Assembly (NCBI GenBank): GCA_949825045.1
Contig: OX463814.1
Location: 29,406,383-29,470,382 of the forward strand
From: Argyresthia goedartella
Lineage: Eukaryota > Arthropoda > Insecta > Lepidoptera > Argyresthiidae
DNA length: 64,000 nucleotides
Direction: 5' to 3'
Part shown: positions 21,659 through 32,128 of the stretch, piece after piece
Layout: the number at the start of each line of letters is the position of its first letter
Numbering within the stretch: position 1 is the first letter of the stretch
Position numbers and translations under genes: made by a program
Notes under the pieces: model-generated
Database searches by the model: none
What the model saw: the letters and a program-made list of their open reading frames with translations, nothing else
Told to the model about the DNA's origin: nothing

Positions 21659-24188
21659 TTATCTATTGAAAAACTTTTGCACTTCCACAGCATTTGGGGT
21701 TCTGGAGCTATTGTATTTATTGTTATTAGCGCAGACGATATTATAAATTTTATTCAGGACACAGAGGTTCATAAAATATTCTACAGGGAAACATGGACAA
21801 GGCAAGACTTCTAGTGGAACCTCATTTTTTACAAGTGCTAGAATGTTCTTTGCTAGCGGTTGCCTAACAACCTCCAATTTTTTCAGGAATACCTTGTTCA
21901 TCACTCTCGTAACTCCGTAAGAAAAAGCCATTAGGTCTGTCGGAGGCAAGTATAGATCGGCGACCGATGATTTTGGGGATCTCGTTGAATATTCTTTGTA
22001 GAAACGATGGAACCCCCGCAAATTAACGTTGACGCAATTGTTCACTTTATTCAAATACTCTGCAAACTCCTTACACTCGTGCTTTTCGATACATTTCGTC
22101 ACCACATGCGCTGTGAAAAAGTATTCGGATTTCACTGTTTTCGAATCTATAGCGCAGTCTTTCCGATTTATCTGCAATGATTGGTTAGGATTATCGTCGC
22201 CAGATATATCTAAATTCTCTACAAAATCTTGTATTTCTAAGATACATGTCGACATATCATCCTCACCCAATGGATTCTTCAAAATCTTGGTGTTAATCAA
22301 TAAGCTGCTGATATACGCTTTTTTAAATCTTTCGGCGAAAATAAAAGGTGTGACTCTATCAGCAGTTTGCGTTCCTGTTTTAGAAAAATACTTTCCTAAG
22401 CAATTTAGGCTCAAGTTTCGACTTAATATGTAGGCAACACCAAACTCCTCGCGCAAATCATCAAATAAACTCATGGTTGATTCAATCGTTATGACGAGGG
22501 AAGGCACATATGATGCACCGTATCTATAAAGCCGCTTGGATTTGTCAGAGGGCAATACGATATTTTTCAGGAGGTTCAAACATTCCAGAAAATAAGATTT
22601 CTGCTCTTCAGTACCCTTGTACATACCGTTTGGGTCACATTGACTTTCTGAAAACTCAGGATACAGTATATTGAGGGCGTCAGATATCTTTTTTAGGAAT
22701 TCCACAGTGCTTTCAACGTCCTCATCAATATGCCTTGCCTTTGCATAAAAAAATATGCCCGAAGCTAACGAACGAGTAAATATTTGTCTACACAGATTAG
22801 CATCTTGTTTCGAAATAGTTTCTTGTTGAATGTGTTCACATGTCAGATTGGGCACAAGTCTATTCTCTTCTCTAATGTCCACCTCATAAGTTTGTTCAAT
22901 ATGTTTCCATGCCGCCACTGTAGATTTTTTGTTAATATGTACGTTGTTTTTCTTCAAGGAATCCCTAGCAGAAACTGTAATTGATATAGGATCGAAAACA
23001 TAGTAGATCTTTTTTCCACTCATTTCTATGAAAGTTTTCTTATAATTAATATTTTTCCAATTTCTCCCAAATGTATAGTCCATTTCGGGATCAACCACAA
23101 GGGCTCTTATATCCAAGCCCATTTCTAACAATTCAGATAATGCACGGTCAACCCACTGAGATAAATCTAAGTTATGTTTGCGTTCCACGATCATAGCATA
23201 AGCAATAGGTTGCGCCCAATTTACAAGAATGCCACAAGCCATTATGACAACAGCGTGATTTGCTGGTAAAGGATAGGCTTTGCCGTCAATTTCACGTAGA
23301 CCAAGCATCTTGTCATGCGCCATATCATAGTTGAGATTCCTTTTCAATTGTGTAGAGTCAATACAGATGCAACAAACTCTTTGCTGATTTGTCATTACTG
23401 ATATCCTGCTTCTCAGTGCTTCTTGCAAGTCCTTATTTTCTTTGATACCACTCCAAACAGGTATTTTAGTTAAATGCATTGCTTTTATGGCTGGTAAATT
23501 AAAAAATGGTAACAAGATGCGGTAAGACACTGGGCTTGATAAGTATAACTTCAGAGCAAACATATTAAATTTTGCATCACGCGTTTCGGTTTTTAATTTA
23601 TTCAGTAAGGAGGCGTGACATTTTACTATTTCTGACAATTTCTCATCCAGATATTCATCACAATTTTCTAGAAATCTCTCTTTGGCTTCGTGATCGTGGT
23701 CATCATCGTCATATAATTCATCCTCAGATTTTATTTTCGTGCAAGGTACATCATCTAAAGACATTTCTTTCGATACTCGCTTTCGTTTTGATCCTATAGT
23801 GATACCAAACGCAGAACTATTTGCATTTTCACCGTGTAACCTTATTATTAGATTGTCTTCATCATCATTGGTAGAACATGTAGGTTTAATAGCTTTTATG
23901 TCAACTTTATTTTCAGTGGAATAACAGTCATCGGTTTGCGTTGATACATTGCTATTGCTTGTATTCAGTGTATTGCCATCAATTTCTTCCTCCTCCTTTG
24001 GGAAAATACATGATCCAGGCGAGCAGGTAGGCAACTTAAGAGTAGGGATAGCGTCTTTTTTTAAATTTCTTACGTACAAGAAACAATCTTCTGTAAAGTG
24101 GTCTGAACACACCCGTTGCGTAACAGTGCCTGCTAACATTTTCTCCATCAGATCTTCTCTGCCGATAGCTGGAAGCCATTTCGTCCAT
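21659..24188 (-). CDS. P-like THAP transposase, intact 3' exon
   Basis: An uninterrupted frame of about 842 codons. Its N-terminus is the second half of a THAP zinc-finger: W.KWLPAI, then VCSDHF (Cys and His ligands), then AIPTLKLP. The first two Cys ligands are missing, and a good 3' splice acceptor (ttatgtccttccag) ends at 24189 on the minus strand, so coding probably starts in an upstream exon and the Met at 24211 is not the true start. A Ser/Asp-rich linker follows. The core is P-element/THAP9-like: CICIDSTQLKRN, then RALVVDPEMDY, VFDPISITVSARD (where active relatives have FDPPH), and REEFGVAYILSRNLSLNCL. The first Asp motif is present but the FDPPH His is lost. Either a domesticated host gene or a recent transposon whose catalytic core has drifted; I favour an immobilised copy. 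Confidence 0.82.
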
Positions 24189-24439
24189 CTGGAAGGACAT
24201 AAACCAAACATATAATTATTTTAAGGCTCTTGTATCGGTAAAATTAGCAACTCAATTTGAGGTGGTTGAAAATTTGTACACAATTATATAAAATAAATTT
24301 CATTACAGCTCACAATGCAACAAGGTTCTAACGTTAGAGCGAAAATTGGTTTTTTAACTATTTTAGAAAACGACAGCTTATTTCAATGATTTCCCGAATA
24401 CCTATTTTGTGAGGCAAGATTGGATCATACCTAATGCGC

Positions 24440-24829
24440 CTACGCACACATGGATATTTTTGTGTGCTCCCCCGCACGCACACTACGCCTGCGGGCGTCG
24501 TCTTCTGTACATACAATCAGTCCAGTAGTGTCAACCGGCGGGACGCCACGCGCTTGTTATCGCGAAGGTAAGAAAACCTGTTACGTAATAAATGTATTTT
24601 GTATGATTTCTAAAGTATTTTCTGTTATGCACAATGAATCTCTATTGTTTATTAGGTATTTAGTTTTTAGTGAGTTTATGTTGTTAGGTTTCCTTATAAA
24701 CTCATAACCTTTTATTTTACCTACTTGCAGATAGATCCGTTTGTTATTTGGTTTTTACTGAGTTTATGTTGTTTTATTCATTGTTAGATTTACTCATAAC
24801 ACATAACCTTTTATTTCACCGACTTGCAG
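24440..24829 (+). promoter_or_regulatory. Putative 5' exon and intron ahead of the piggyBac ORF
   Basis: A GC- and CpG-rich block (24440-24567) ends in a strong donor, gcgaag|gtaaga, at 24567/24568. Two acceptor-like sites follow, each ttattt..acc.acttgcag, at about 24731 and 24829; the second is directly before ATGGATCC. They arise from a tandem duplication of about 95 bp (24661-24741 and 24756-24838). In the upstream copy the start codon is ATA, so only the downstream acceptor yields ATG. This is inferred from sequence only. Confidence 0.5.
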
Positions 24830-26918
24830 ATGGATCCTTACGAACGGAATAGGAAACTTCTAGAAGATTTTTTCATGGCAACTTCTAGTCCGGAGTCAAG
24901 TCAGGATCCGTATGCAGACGATGGAGAATACGGCTCCGACCAAGATTATCGACCTCCGAGTGGCGGCTCTTCGAGCTCTGACGATGAAACCGGTACCTTG
25001 CAAGAAAGAAGACCCAGCAAAATACGTTCAAGCGCAGCTGTTTTATCTAGTGAGTCCGAATCCACAACATCTCCATCAAGTGATTCAGATGTCGACGTTT
25101 CACCCGAAACACAGGAGAATCTTCCTAGCGCAGAATTACAGGCGAATCCTTCTACTTCCCGAAGTGACAATCAGCCTATGGCACCAGAGGCTCCTCAACA
25201 CCCAGCTTCACATGATTCTGGCTCAGGAATAACAAACGAATCTATTACTAGTGAGCAATCACAATCACAACAGCCTATAAGCACCAGAGGCTCCTCAACA
25301 CCCAGCTTCACATGATTCTGGCTCAGGAATAACGACCGAATCTATTACTAGTGAGCAGTGGGCTCAAACAGTAGCTGATATACCTACCAGAATTCAACTT
25401 TGATTATGGGTCGGTTGGCATTACTGTAAATATTGACGATATTGAAACTGTGATGGACTTTTTTCGACTGGTCTTTCCCACTAACTTCATTGAGTATTTA
25501 GTAAAATGTACCAATGATTATGGAAATAAATTGTGCAACACTGATAGCCGCACACAAGAAATAGCCGTAAAGCTGAATTCCGAGAGACCAACAATGAAGA
25601 AATGATGAAATTTCTTGGAATTTCACTCCTGAAGGGCCAGGTAAAATATCCAAAACAAAGGATTTTTTTTCACACAAACAGACGTTCTTTATTATCATCC
25701 GGTATTCAGCATTGTAATGTCAGGGAGACGATATGAACAAATCTTGCGTTGTATTTGTGCATCTGATGGTGAAGCCAAAGGAGAAAATTAAATTACAAAG
25801 TTTATCGACCTGCTCACATTGAACTTTCGAAAAATGTACAACCCAGGCGAAAACTTGTCTCTGGATGAATCTCTTCTTCTTTTCCGGGGTCGCCTCCATT
25901 TTTGCCAATATATAAAGTCTAAAAAGGCCAGATATGGCATAAAATTTTATGAGCTCACTACTCATGACGGCTACGTCCTCAATATCAAAATGTATTCCGG
26001 TAAGGAAGCTGAGACTAATGATGAGGTTCAAGTACCTAAGACTGAAAAACTTGTCATGAGATTGATGCGTCCATATCTACTCCGCGGTCATCATCTGTTC
26101 ATGGACAACTTCTATAACTTCTATAATTCTATGAATCTATCACAGAAATAACTGGACTTGAAGACGCATACAACAGGCACATTGCGCAGTAATCGCAAAA
26201 ACAATCCAAGTAGTGTGGTAACCAAAAAACTGAAAAAGGGAGAACACGTGTGGGCCCAATGCCATAGGGTGTATGTTTCAAAGTGGAAAGACAGACGTCC
26301 AGTCCATAGGATAACGACTAAAAAGCATCCCTGTCTGATCGAAGTGCGAAACAGATATGGTAAACTGAGAATCAAACCTGCAGAAGTTGACCTCTATAAC
26401 AGGAACATGTCTGGCATTGATCGTGCCGATCAAATGGTCTCATATTATAGCAGTCCACAAAAAACCATAAGATGGTACAAAAAGGTTCTTTTCCACCTTC
26501 TCGATGTCGCTTCTTGTTTAAGGAGTATAAAGCAGACAATGTTTCTTACCCATTCATACACTACCGGGATGAACTGATCAAGTTGATGATGGGGATTGAT
26601 GCACAAACGAAAGGAAAGGACCTCATTCACCATGGACATGTAAACGATAACAGGCGTTTTTGTCCCAGCACCTCTGCAGGAAGCTCAGCTCCTCTTCCTC
26701 TTCCACATCGTCCAGCACAATCATTTGGACATTGGGCGGAAAAACTGCCAGGGCGCCCAGGTACAACTAAGAAGTTTGCCTTTTTAAAGTGCAAAGTATG
26801 TACCAAAAAGAAAATTCGCAAAGAAACGAGCTACCGGTGCAAAGGCTGTCCAGACCAACCCCCACTTTGCCCTTCGTGCTTGGAAATATATCACGAAAGC
26901 TTAAATACGACTGCATAA
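24830..26918 (+). pseudogene. piggyBac-like transposase, frame-broken
   Basis: MDPYERNRKLLEDFF opens an acidic, Ser-rich N-terminus typical of piggyBac relatives. The frame is broken near 25275 by a 100-bp tandem duplication and again several times at 25380-25800, where ETVMDFFRLVFPTNF and MMKFLGISLLKGQ survive. The DDE core follows: LSLDESLLLFRGRL (first Asp), HHLFMDNFYNFYN (second Asp), a break near 26150, then NMSGIDRADQMVSYY (third Asp region). After another shift, the C-terminal Cys-rich domain (CKVCTKKK, YRCKGCPD, LCPSCLEIYH) is complete. All three catalytic Asp positions remain, but the protein cannot be made in one frame. Coding strand and a TTAA-adjacent end at 27541 support a transposon. 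Confidence 0.9.
25171..25370 (+). repeat. 100-bp tandem duplication inside piggyBac ORF
   Basis: Sequence from 'cagcctat' through 'tactagtgagca' occurs at 25172-25256 and again exactly 100 bp downstream, with few differences. Because 100 is not a multiple of three, the second copy is read in a new frame and ends at the TGA of 25313-25315. Confidence 0.9.
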
Positions 26919-27302
26919 AAAGATAGTTCGTGAGAAAGATCTCTTAAAAATTTAAGTAATGATTAAAGTATTTAGTATGCTAGTTGATTGTGATAATTAC
27001 AAAGTTCATATAGTACAAGTTAACAAATTTTTAAGTTTTTTTGATTTTTTGACAGGAAAGCTAAGCTTTTTATTGAAAATAAAACTAATATAAGTAAATT
27101 GTTAGAGTATATTTATGTTCAGACAAGTTAATTTCATTAAAATAACTCATTATATTGTGATTTAGTTATAAAACTAAGTTTTTTCTACCAAATGAGCCAA
27201 TTGTCTTAGTGTTATCTCTTCTGTATCTCTTACATGTTAATTTTGAATAAATATTGTGATTTATATGCAAACAAAAGCTTTTTATTTTAATTTTAGTCTT
27301 AA
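26919..27302 (+). other. AT-rich 3' untranslated stretch of the piggyBac element
   Basis: No coding signal. AATAAA motifs occur at 27247 and elsewhere, suitable for a polyadenylation signal after the transposase. Confidence 0.5.
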
Positions 27303-27541
27303 CGCCTGAAGGCGTACTGACGTAGTGGGTATTGCATTATAGCACTACAAAGACAGTACTATTATGCAATATCCACTACGTCAGTACGCCTTCAGGCGTA
27401 AACGGCTACAGGCGTACTGTTTATTGTACAATACCCACTACTTGCTTAAATGACAGTACGCCTATAGGCAATGTATGGGAAAAAGTACTGTCATGGCGCA
27501 ATATAAACAGAGGAGGCAGTACTGCCCGTCAACGTGTTAAG
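27303..27541. repeat. piggyBac 3' end with nested inverted repeats
   Basis: Arms of 34 bp beginning cgcctgaaggcgtactga (27303-27336, 27365-27398; one mismatch) form a hairpin. The same 'agtacgcc / gtactg' words recur to the end, where ggcagtactgcccgtcaacg is followed by tgttaa. A terminal cacgttgac next to TTAA would be a normal piggyBac-type end. I found no matching 5' terminus upstream of 24830. Confidence 0.6.
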
Positions 27542-27553
27542 TTATTTTCATAG

Positions 27554-28440
27554 TGTCATGTCCTATGGTATGTTGTTGTGGGGGAAAGAAACAAAGGGGG
27601 ATATTCAAACTACTGTGAAGTCAGAGGATGATTGCAGGCTTCTTTAGGAAGATTCAGACGCGGTTCATAAGTAGATGGATTGTGAAAAATAATCCCCTAT
27701 TCAATCTAATAAACCTCTACTCCGCCTATTCGCGGAACTTATACACTCGGCGCGGGGTGACACGAGTGTATGCGATGAAGGACCTCGACGCTACGTTTGA
27801 CCCCAACTTACATTCCATGAGCACTTTGTCCAGGGAATGCTTTAAAATGTAAGAGTGCGTGATACGGAATAGTAAGTATATGACAGAAAAGAGCTATTCG
27901 GGCAATTTATAATTTTCAGACTCCCTAAGAGAACTTTTTAAAGACATACTAACTGAAGCTAGTAAATTTATTTTCGAAAATATAATGTATGTCCGCAAGA
28001 ACCTTACAACATTTTCCAAATTTGGCAATAACGAAATAATCACAAACTAGGGCAGGCTCGCGAAAGTCAGCAATATTTTTTAGGGTCAGTGGTCAGCCAA
28101 TTTATCAATTTAAAAACCATGGAAAAACCACTTTATCTTAAAATGGATATTACAATATTCAAGATCACATAATTTATAGGAGTGCATAGTGTTAATCTAA
28201 CTCAACACAGAACTCGCTGTGTAATGTTGTAATTATTTGTTCCTTATGATGTAATGTATGTACTGTCTTAACAAAACATATTATAAAAGAGATATCAAAA
28301 TCAGTCTGAGGGAGTTGCTTCGCTCTTCTTCTCCCACAGTGGTCCAATATACTTTCCCACAGTGGTCCAATGTAGTAATGAGGCAAAAAATTACGTTTGC
28401 TAGGTATGCATGTAAACATCTACAGTAATAAAGAGATGTT
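27554..28440 (+). pseudogene. LINE 3' end, second copy of the 8946 family
   Basis: It shares with 8946-9640 the block 'gttgttgtgggggaaag', then 'aaagagctattcgggcaa', 'tttcgaaaatataatgta' and the 3' UTR 'cttctcccacagtggtcc'. In this copy the UTR motif cccacagtggtccaat is duplicated in tandem at 28335-28372. An unrelated segment (27605-27850) lies between the first two blocks. All frames are broken. Confidence 0.78.
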
Positions 28441-28725
28441 TGACTTTAATATATTTTTCTGGATTTGGAAAGGTTATCCTTTATGAAAAATAGGCATTTC
28501 ACAATACCCATCTTCGTCGTCTTAATTATCAGGTAGCATACATTCATAATATAGCATAATGTTAGGGATACCAACGTCAGAATTGTCACACACAGCGCTA
28601 CTATTGCATCAAAACATGGAGGGATTTATAAGCAAAAAATAGCCTAAAGTGTGTCAAGACCTACCCTACAGTGTTTAATCCTTTTATGCAATTTTTCAGT
28701 GTAAAGCACGAACAGTAAATACATA

Positions 28726-29001
28726 TTATTTTATGGTATTATAACTACCGCTACAGGATTTAGAGTATTCACATTCATCAGCACTCGAAATGTTCATAGT
28801 GACAAGTTTCCGAATCGCAAGTATCGACGACCTTCTTCCTCCGGCGAGGATGAAGCTCTCGTGCAGACTGAACCTCGCCACGAGCCTCAGTAAAGAGTTG
28901 CAGCAACGCGCCGCGCCGTCGATAAATAAATAAATGTAGCCCATGTGTGTCCCCATCGCGGCGCACAGGCCTTTACGCGGATACGAGTAAGATTTAACCA
29001 T
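28726..29001 (-). other. Unassigned GC-rich ORF
   Basis: Two overlapping minus-strand frames (91 and 62 codons) occupy a block much GC-richer than its surroundings. One reads MVKSYSYPRKGLCAAMGTH at its start. I do not recognise either. It may be part of a host exon or an old element. Confidence 0.2.
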
Positions 29002-29650
29002 ACTCCGCCGCGCTGACTCAGTGCGGAATGAAAATATAATTTATTACTTCTTCTTTAAAAATAATGTAATTAAAAATAAGAAATTAACATGTATTATATG
29101 TATTTATAACACCTAGTGTTAATATTATAGATCATCAATCAAAATTAAAACTTTGTTTAAACGGTAGATAAAAAGTCCCTTTAACACCAACTATTATTTG
29201 TGGTCTGTTTTCAATATTAACAAACAGCTGCTGTTAGCTAAAATAACTCCAGGGGTGTTTGATATGATAAGGAGTTAACTACATTTAAAATTGTTACGAA
29301 TTCCAAATTACAGTTGCTTTCTTCTATTTCTGACTTTATTTAAATAAACCATTTTGATGATCTAATTTTCTATAGCTTAAGACAGCCCATGATCAATGGT
29401 GTGACAAAGTGGGAAGGTTATAGTGCCAGTTTGTAACACTGTTACTCAAGGGTGACAAAATGGGAATCACATTCTATTTTCATTCCCAGTTTGTAAGTGT
29501 AACCAAGATGGGTGTGACCACTGGATTCTGATGATGATGATCAATGATTTACATAGTGCATAATCTTTATATTATAATAAACATTTCTCATAAGTCCTCA
29601 GAGTGACTTGTATCAGAATCACTACTCATTTAGCATCCTCATCATCATCA
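29002..29650. other. No gene recognised
   Basis: AT-rich. Around 29394-29520 there is a locally repeated 'gtgacaaa.tggga' theme (twice), too short to classify. Confidence 0.45.
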
Positions 29651-29654
29651 TATA

Positions 29655-29790
29655 TTAAGGGGTCTTGTCGTCCCCTGTCGTTGCAGCAACCTCCAGTACT
29701 CTCTGTCTTGGGCCTTGGTCTTCATCTCCTGATACGATCCACTATGGCTCCAAATCTTTAGTTGGTCTGTATATCTTGGTTGATTTGACA
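29655..29790 (-). pseudogene. LINE ORF2 C-terminal fragment
   Basis: On the minus strand the peptide YTDQLKIWSHSGSYQEM, followed by KTKAQDREYWRLLQRQGTTR, resembles the C-terminal 'R..TD.L..W......A.DR..WR' motif of RTE-like and related LINEs. No other part of the element is seen. Confidence 0.55.
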
Positions 29791-29984
29791 TATTTCAAAC
29801 ATTTTAACATTTCGAGATTAACTAAACATATTTAGCGAATCTGGTAAAAATCATCGAAATAATGTTGATAATACTTTTTCTAAGTAAGGACTGAATCTTT
29901 ATTCAAAATATTTTCATATTTATTTAAAAAATAATTTTGTTATATCAATAGGTATTTGTTTTATTCTCTATAGTATTTCCATCA

Positions 29985-30060
29985 AGCAGTCCAGGCATCA
30001 TAGTGAATGGCCAGAAGCAAGGTATGTGCCTGTATGTAAATGTCAATGTGTGTAAAACAA
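29985..30060 (+). repeat. SINE 3' fragment
   Basis: 'ggccagaagcaaggtatg' followed by 'tgcctgtatgtaaatgt' matches the 3' end of the SINE at 39462-39660. The tRNA head is missing. Confidence 0.55.
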
Positions 30061-30132
30061 TGACACTGCATTTGTCTTTTTGTACTGAAACAATAAGAAA
30101 AAAATCGGTTCGGCAGCAAGTACCGTACAAGC

Positions 30133-30450
30133 AACTTCTCTTGAGAAGAATTCTTATAATAGTGGGTCCGCCATTTTGAATTTTAAAAAACTGATGAAAG
30201 ATTCGAAACCAGCACCCTCAAAAACCCACATCTACCCCTCAATACTTGGAATTACATACAAAATTAACGTTGCGTGTTCAAAAAAGTCAGTTTTTTACAA
30301 ATAAAAAACGAACCGCTGGACCGATTTTTTCTAGACTCCTTTCAGATCTAAGTCATGACGTGGCGTATCGATTGATATGGTCATCAAAGCGATTCGGTCC
30401 AGTAGTTATTGAGAAAACGAATTCCATAATTTTGATCACGTACATACGTA

Positions 30451-30488
<38 letters not shown>

Positions 30489-30599
30489 TCACTCTAAAAA
30501 TGATTGCAAATGATTCTCCAGGTCTTAAAACGTAAAGAAAACACAAAATTACCTATTTCAATTTTCAGACCTATTATAATAACTTCTCAAGAGAAGTTA
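30133..30599. mobile_element. MITE-like element with internal (CA)n
   Basis: The left end aacttctcttgagaag...ttataatag pairs with the right end ctattataataacttctcaagagaagtt. Each terminal motif is itself nearly palindromic. A (CA)n array of about 15 units lies at 30455-30484. The interior is non-coding. No clear target duplication was found. Confidence 0.65.
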
Positions 30600-30756
30600 A
30601 TATAGATGAGATCCTAAGTGTTTCTATTAAAAGGTAATAATACTCTAGTCTAGACATTAGGAAATTTAGGAAATAGTTACATTACAGAATCATCCATATC
30701 AACATGCTAGACTAAAGGTTTCAGCACACCACAGGCGGGACAGAAGCACGTCAGGA

Positions 30757-31120
30757 AGGTCAAATTTGTGGGCATGCACTGGTGTGCGCTGTGTGGTGGC
30801 AATTTAACAACATTGACAACTGCCCCACCTGCGGTGTTATGAAGCCTTAAAGCCCTTTCCTCACTGACTCAATGTTTTCTTTTCATTAAATGAGCTTTCA
30901 GACCGTCTCATGGTGGATGTCCAATTAAAAAAACTCTATGAAGCCCGTATCACCAAATTAAAATGTGGGCCTGCACTGTTGTGCGCTGTGTGGTGACCAT
31001 TTGACTATGCATTTAACAACATTGAAAACTGCCCCACCTAAGATGTTCTGAAGTCTTAAAGCTCTTTGCTCACCGACTCAGTGTGTTCTTTTCTGTTCTT
31101 CTTATTAAATGAGCTTTCAG
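30757..31120. repeat. Two diverged tandem units of about 200 bp
   Basis: 'actggtgtgcgctgtgtgg', 'atttaacaacattga.aactg', 'ccccacct' and 'taaatgagctttcagac' occur at 30779-30910 and again about 200 bp further on. The second copy carries small insertions. Confidence 0.75.
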
Positions 31121-32128
31121 ACGTCTCGTTTCGGTACTTAATCTGTACCAAAATGGTTCAATTATATGCACTCGATACAGAAGCAGTATGGAACTAAAAA
31201 CATACCAACCCAGTCAGGAAAGGGCCTCAGTCGCTTGATAGTGACAGTGTGCTTATTGTAATGCAGACATTTTTATTGAAATCACAATATGAAGAACAGC
31301 ATATCATGATATTTGAAATGAGTATTGAAAAGTAGGGCAAATGGAAACAAAATACTTACCATTTGCCACTTATGCATATCCTGATTACAACCCAGTTGTT
31401 GAGAGTCTGCTTACATCTCAATATTGGCTCTTGCAAGCATTCACTTCATTTCACTTCAGTTGTAGATTGTTGCATCTTCATCTGCCCCACTTCAGCGAGA
31501 GCGTTGTGCACACCCTACGCCCACTCTTTTATTTCAGCCATCCTAACCATGCACCAACTAGAGTAAGAGGTTCCTGCAAATACAAAAAATATATAGGTAT
31601 CTACACTGCACACTCAACTCGGCGGCAAAGGCAGCAGCAGCAGAGTTAGGTGGTACTACAAATTAAGACAATGACAACCCAAGTTACCTTCATTCAACTT
31701 CACTCTTTTTTGGCATTGGGGGAAGTTTTTAGTAGAAGCTTCTGCTGCCGCATCGTCTTCATTTTCGCAGTTTCTCACAGAAAATTAGCAGACCACAAGA
31801 AATTGATGTTTGTAAAAAAATCATTCACTCGCGTCGCGCGGTAAGTAAAGGTACGTTCGGAAACTCGTCTTACATAACTTCTTCTAAACGAGTTTTCCCA
31901 TTCAAATTTATCTGAAATATTCTGAAATATCCTACAAATGGTATTGAAAATTATAGTTTGTCAAATCAATAGTTACATACATACAGATATGAAAGGCATT
32001 AAGAATTTATGATTTGGCAAAGTATCGTTGATTGTATCAAAAACACAATCGATAAGTTTAATTTAACACATGTTTCGAACTGGCTCTAAAGGCTGCATAG
32101 AAGTTGTAAGAAAAAAAAACAAGAACTA
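31121..32128. other. No gene recognised
   Basis: Short open frames only (102 and 67 codons at 31341-31649); none resembles a known family. Confidence 0.5.

Noticed and set aside
22029..22433. 134-codon plus ORF antisense to the P-like transposase
   Set aside because: Shadow frame with no recognised domain; the minus frame is far longer and has family motifs.
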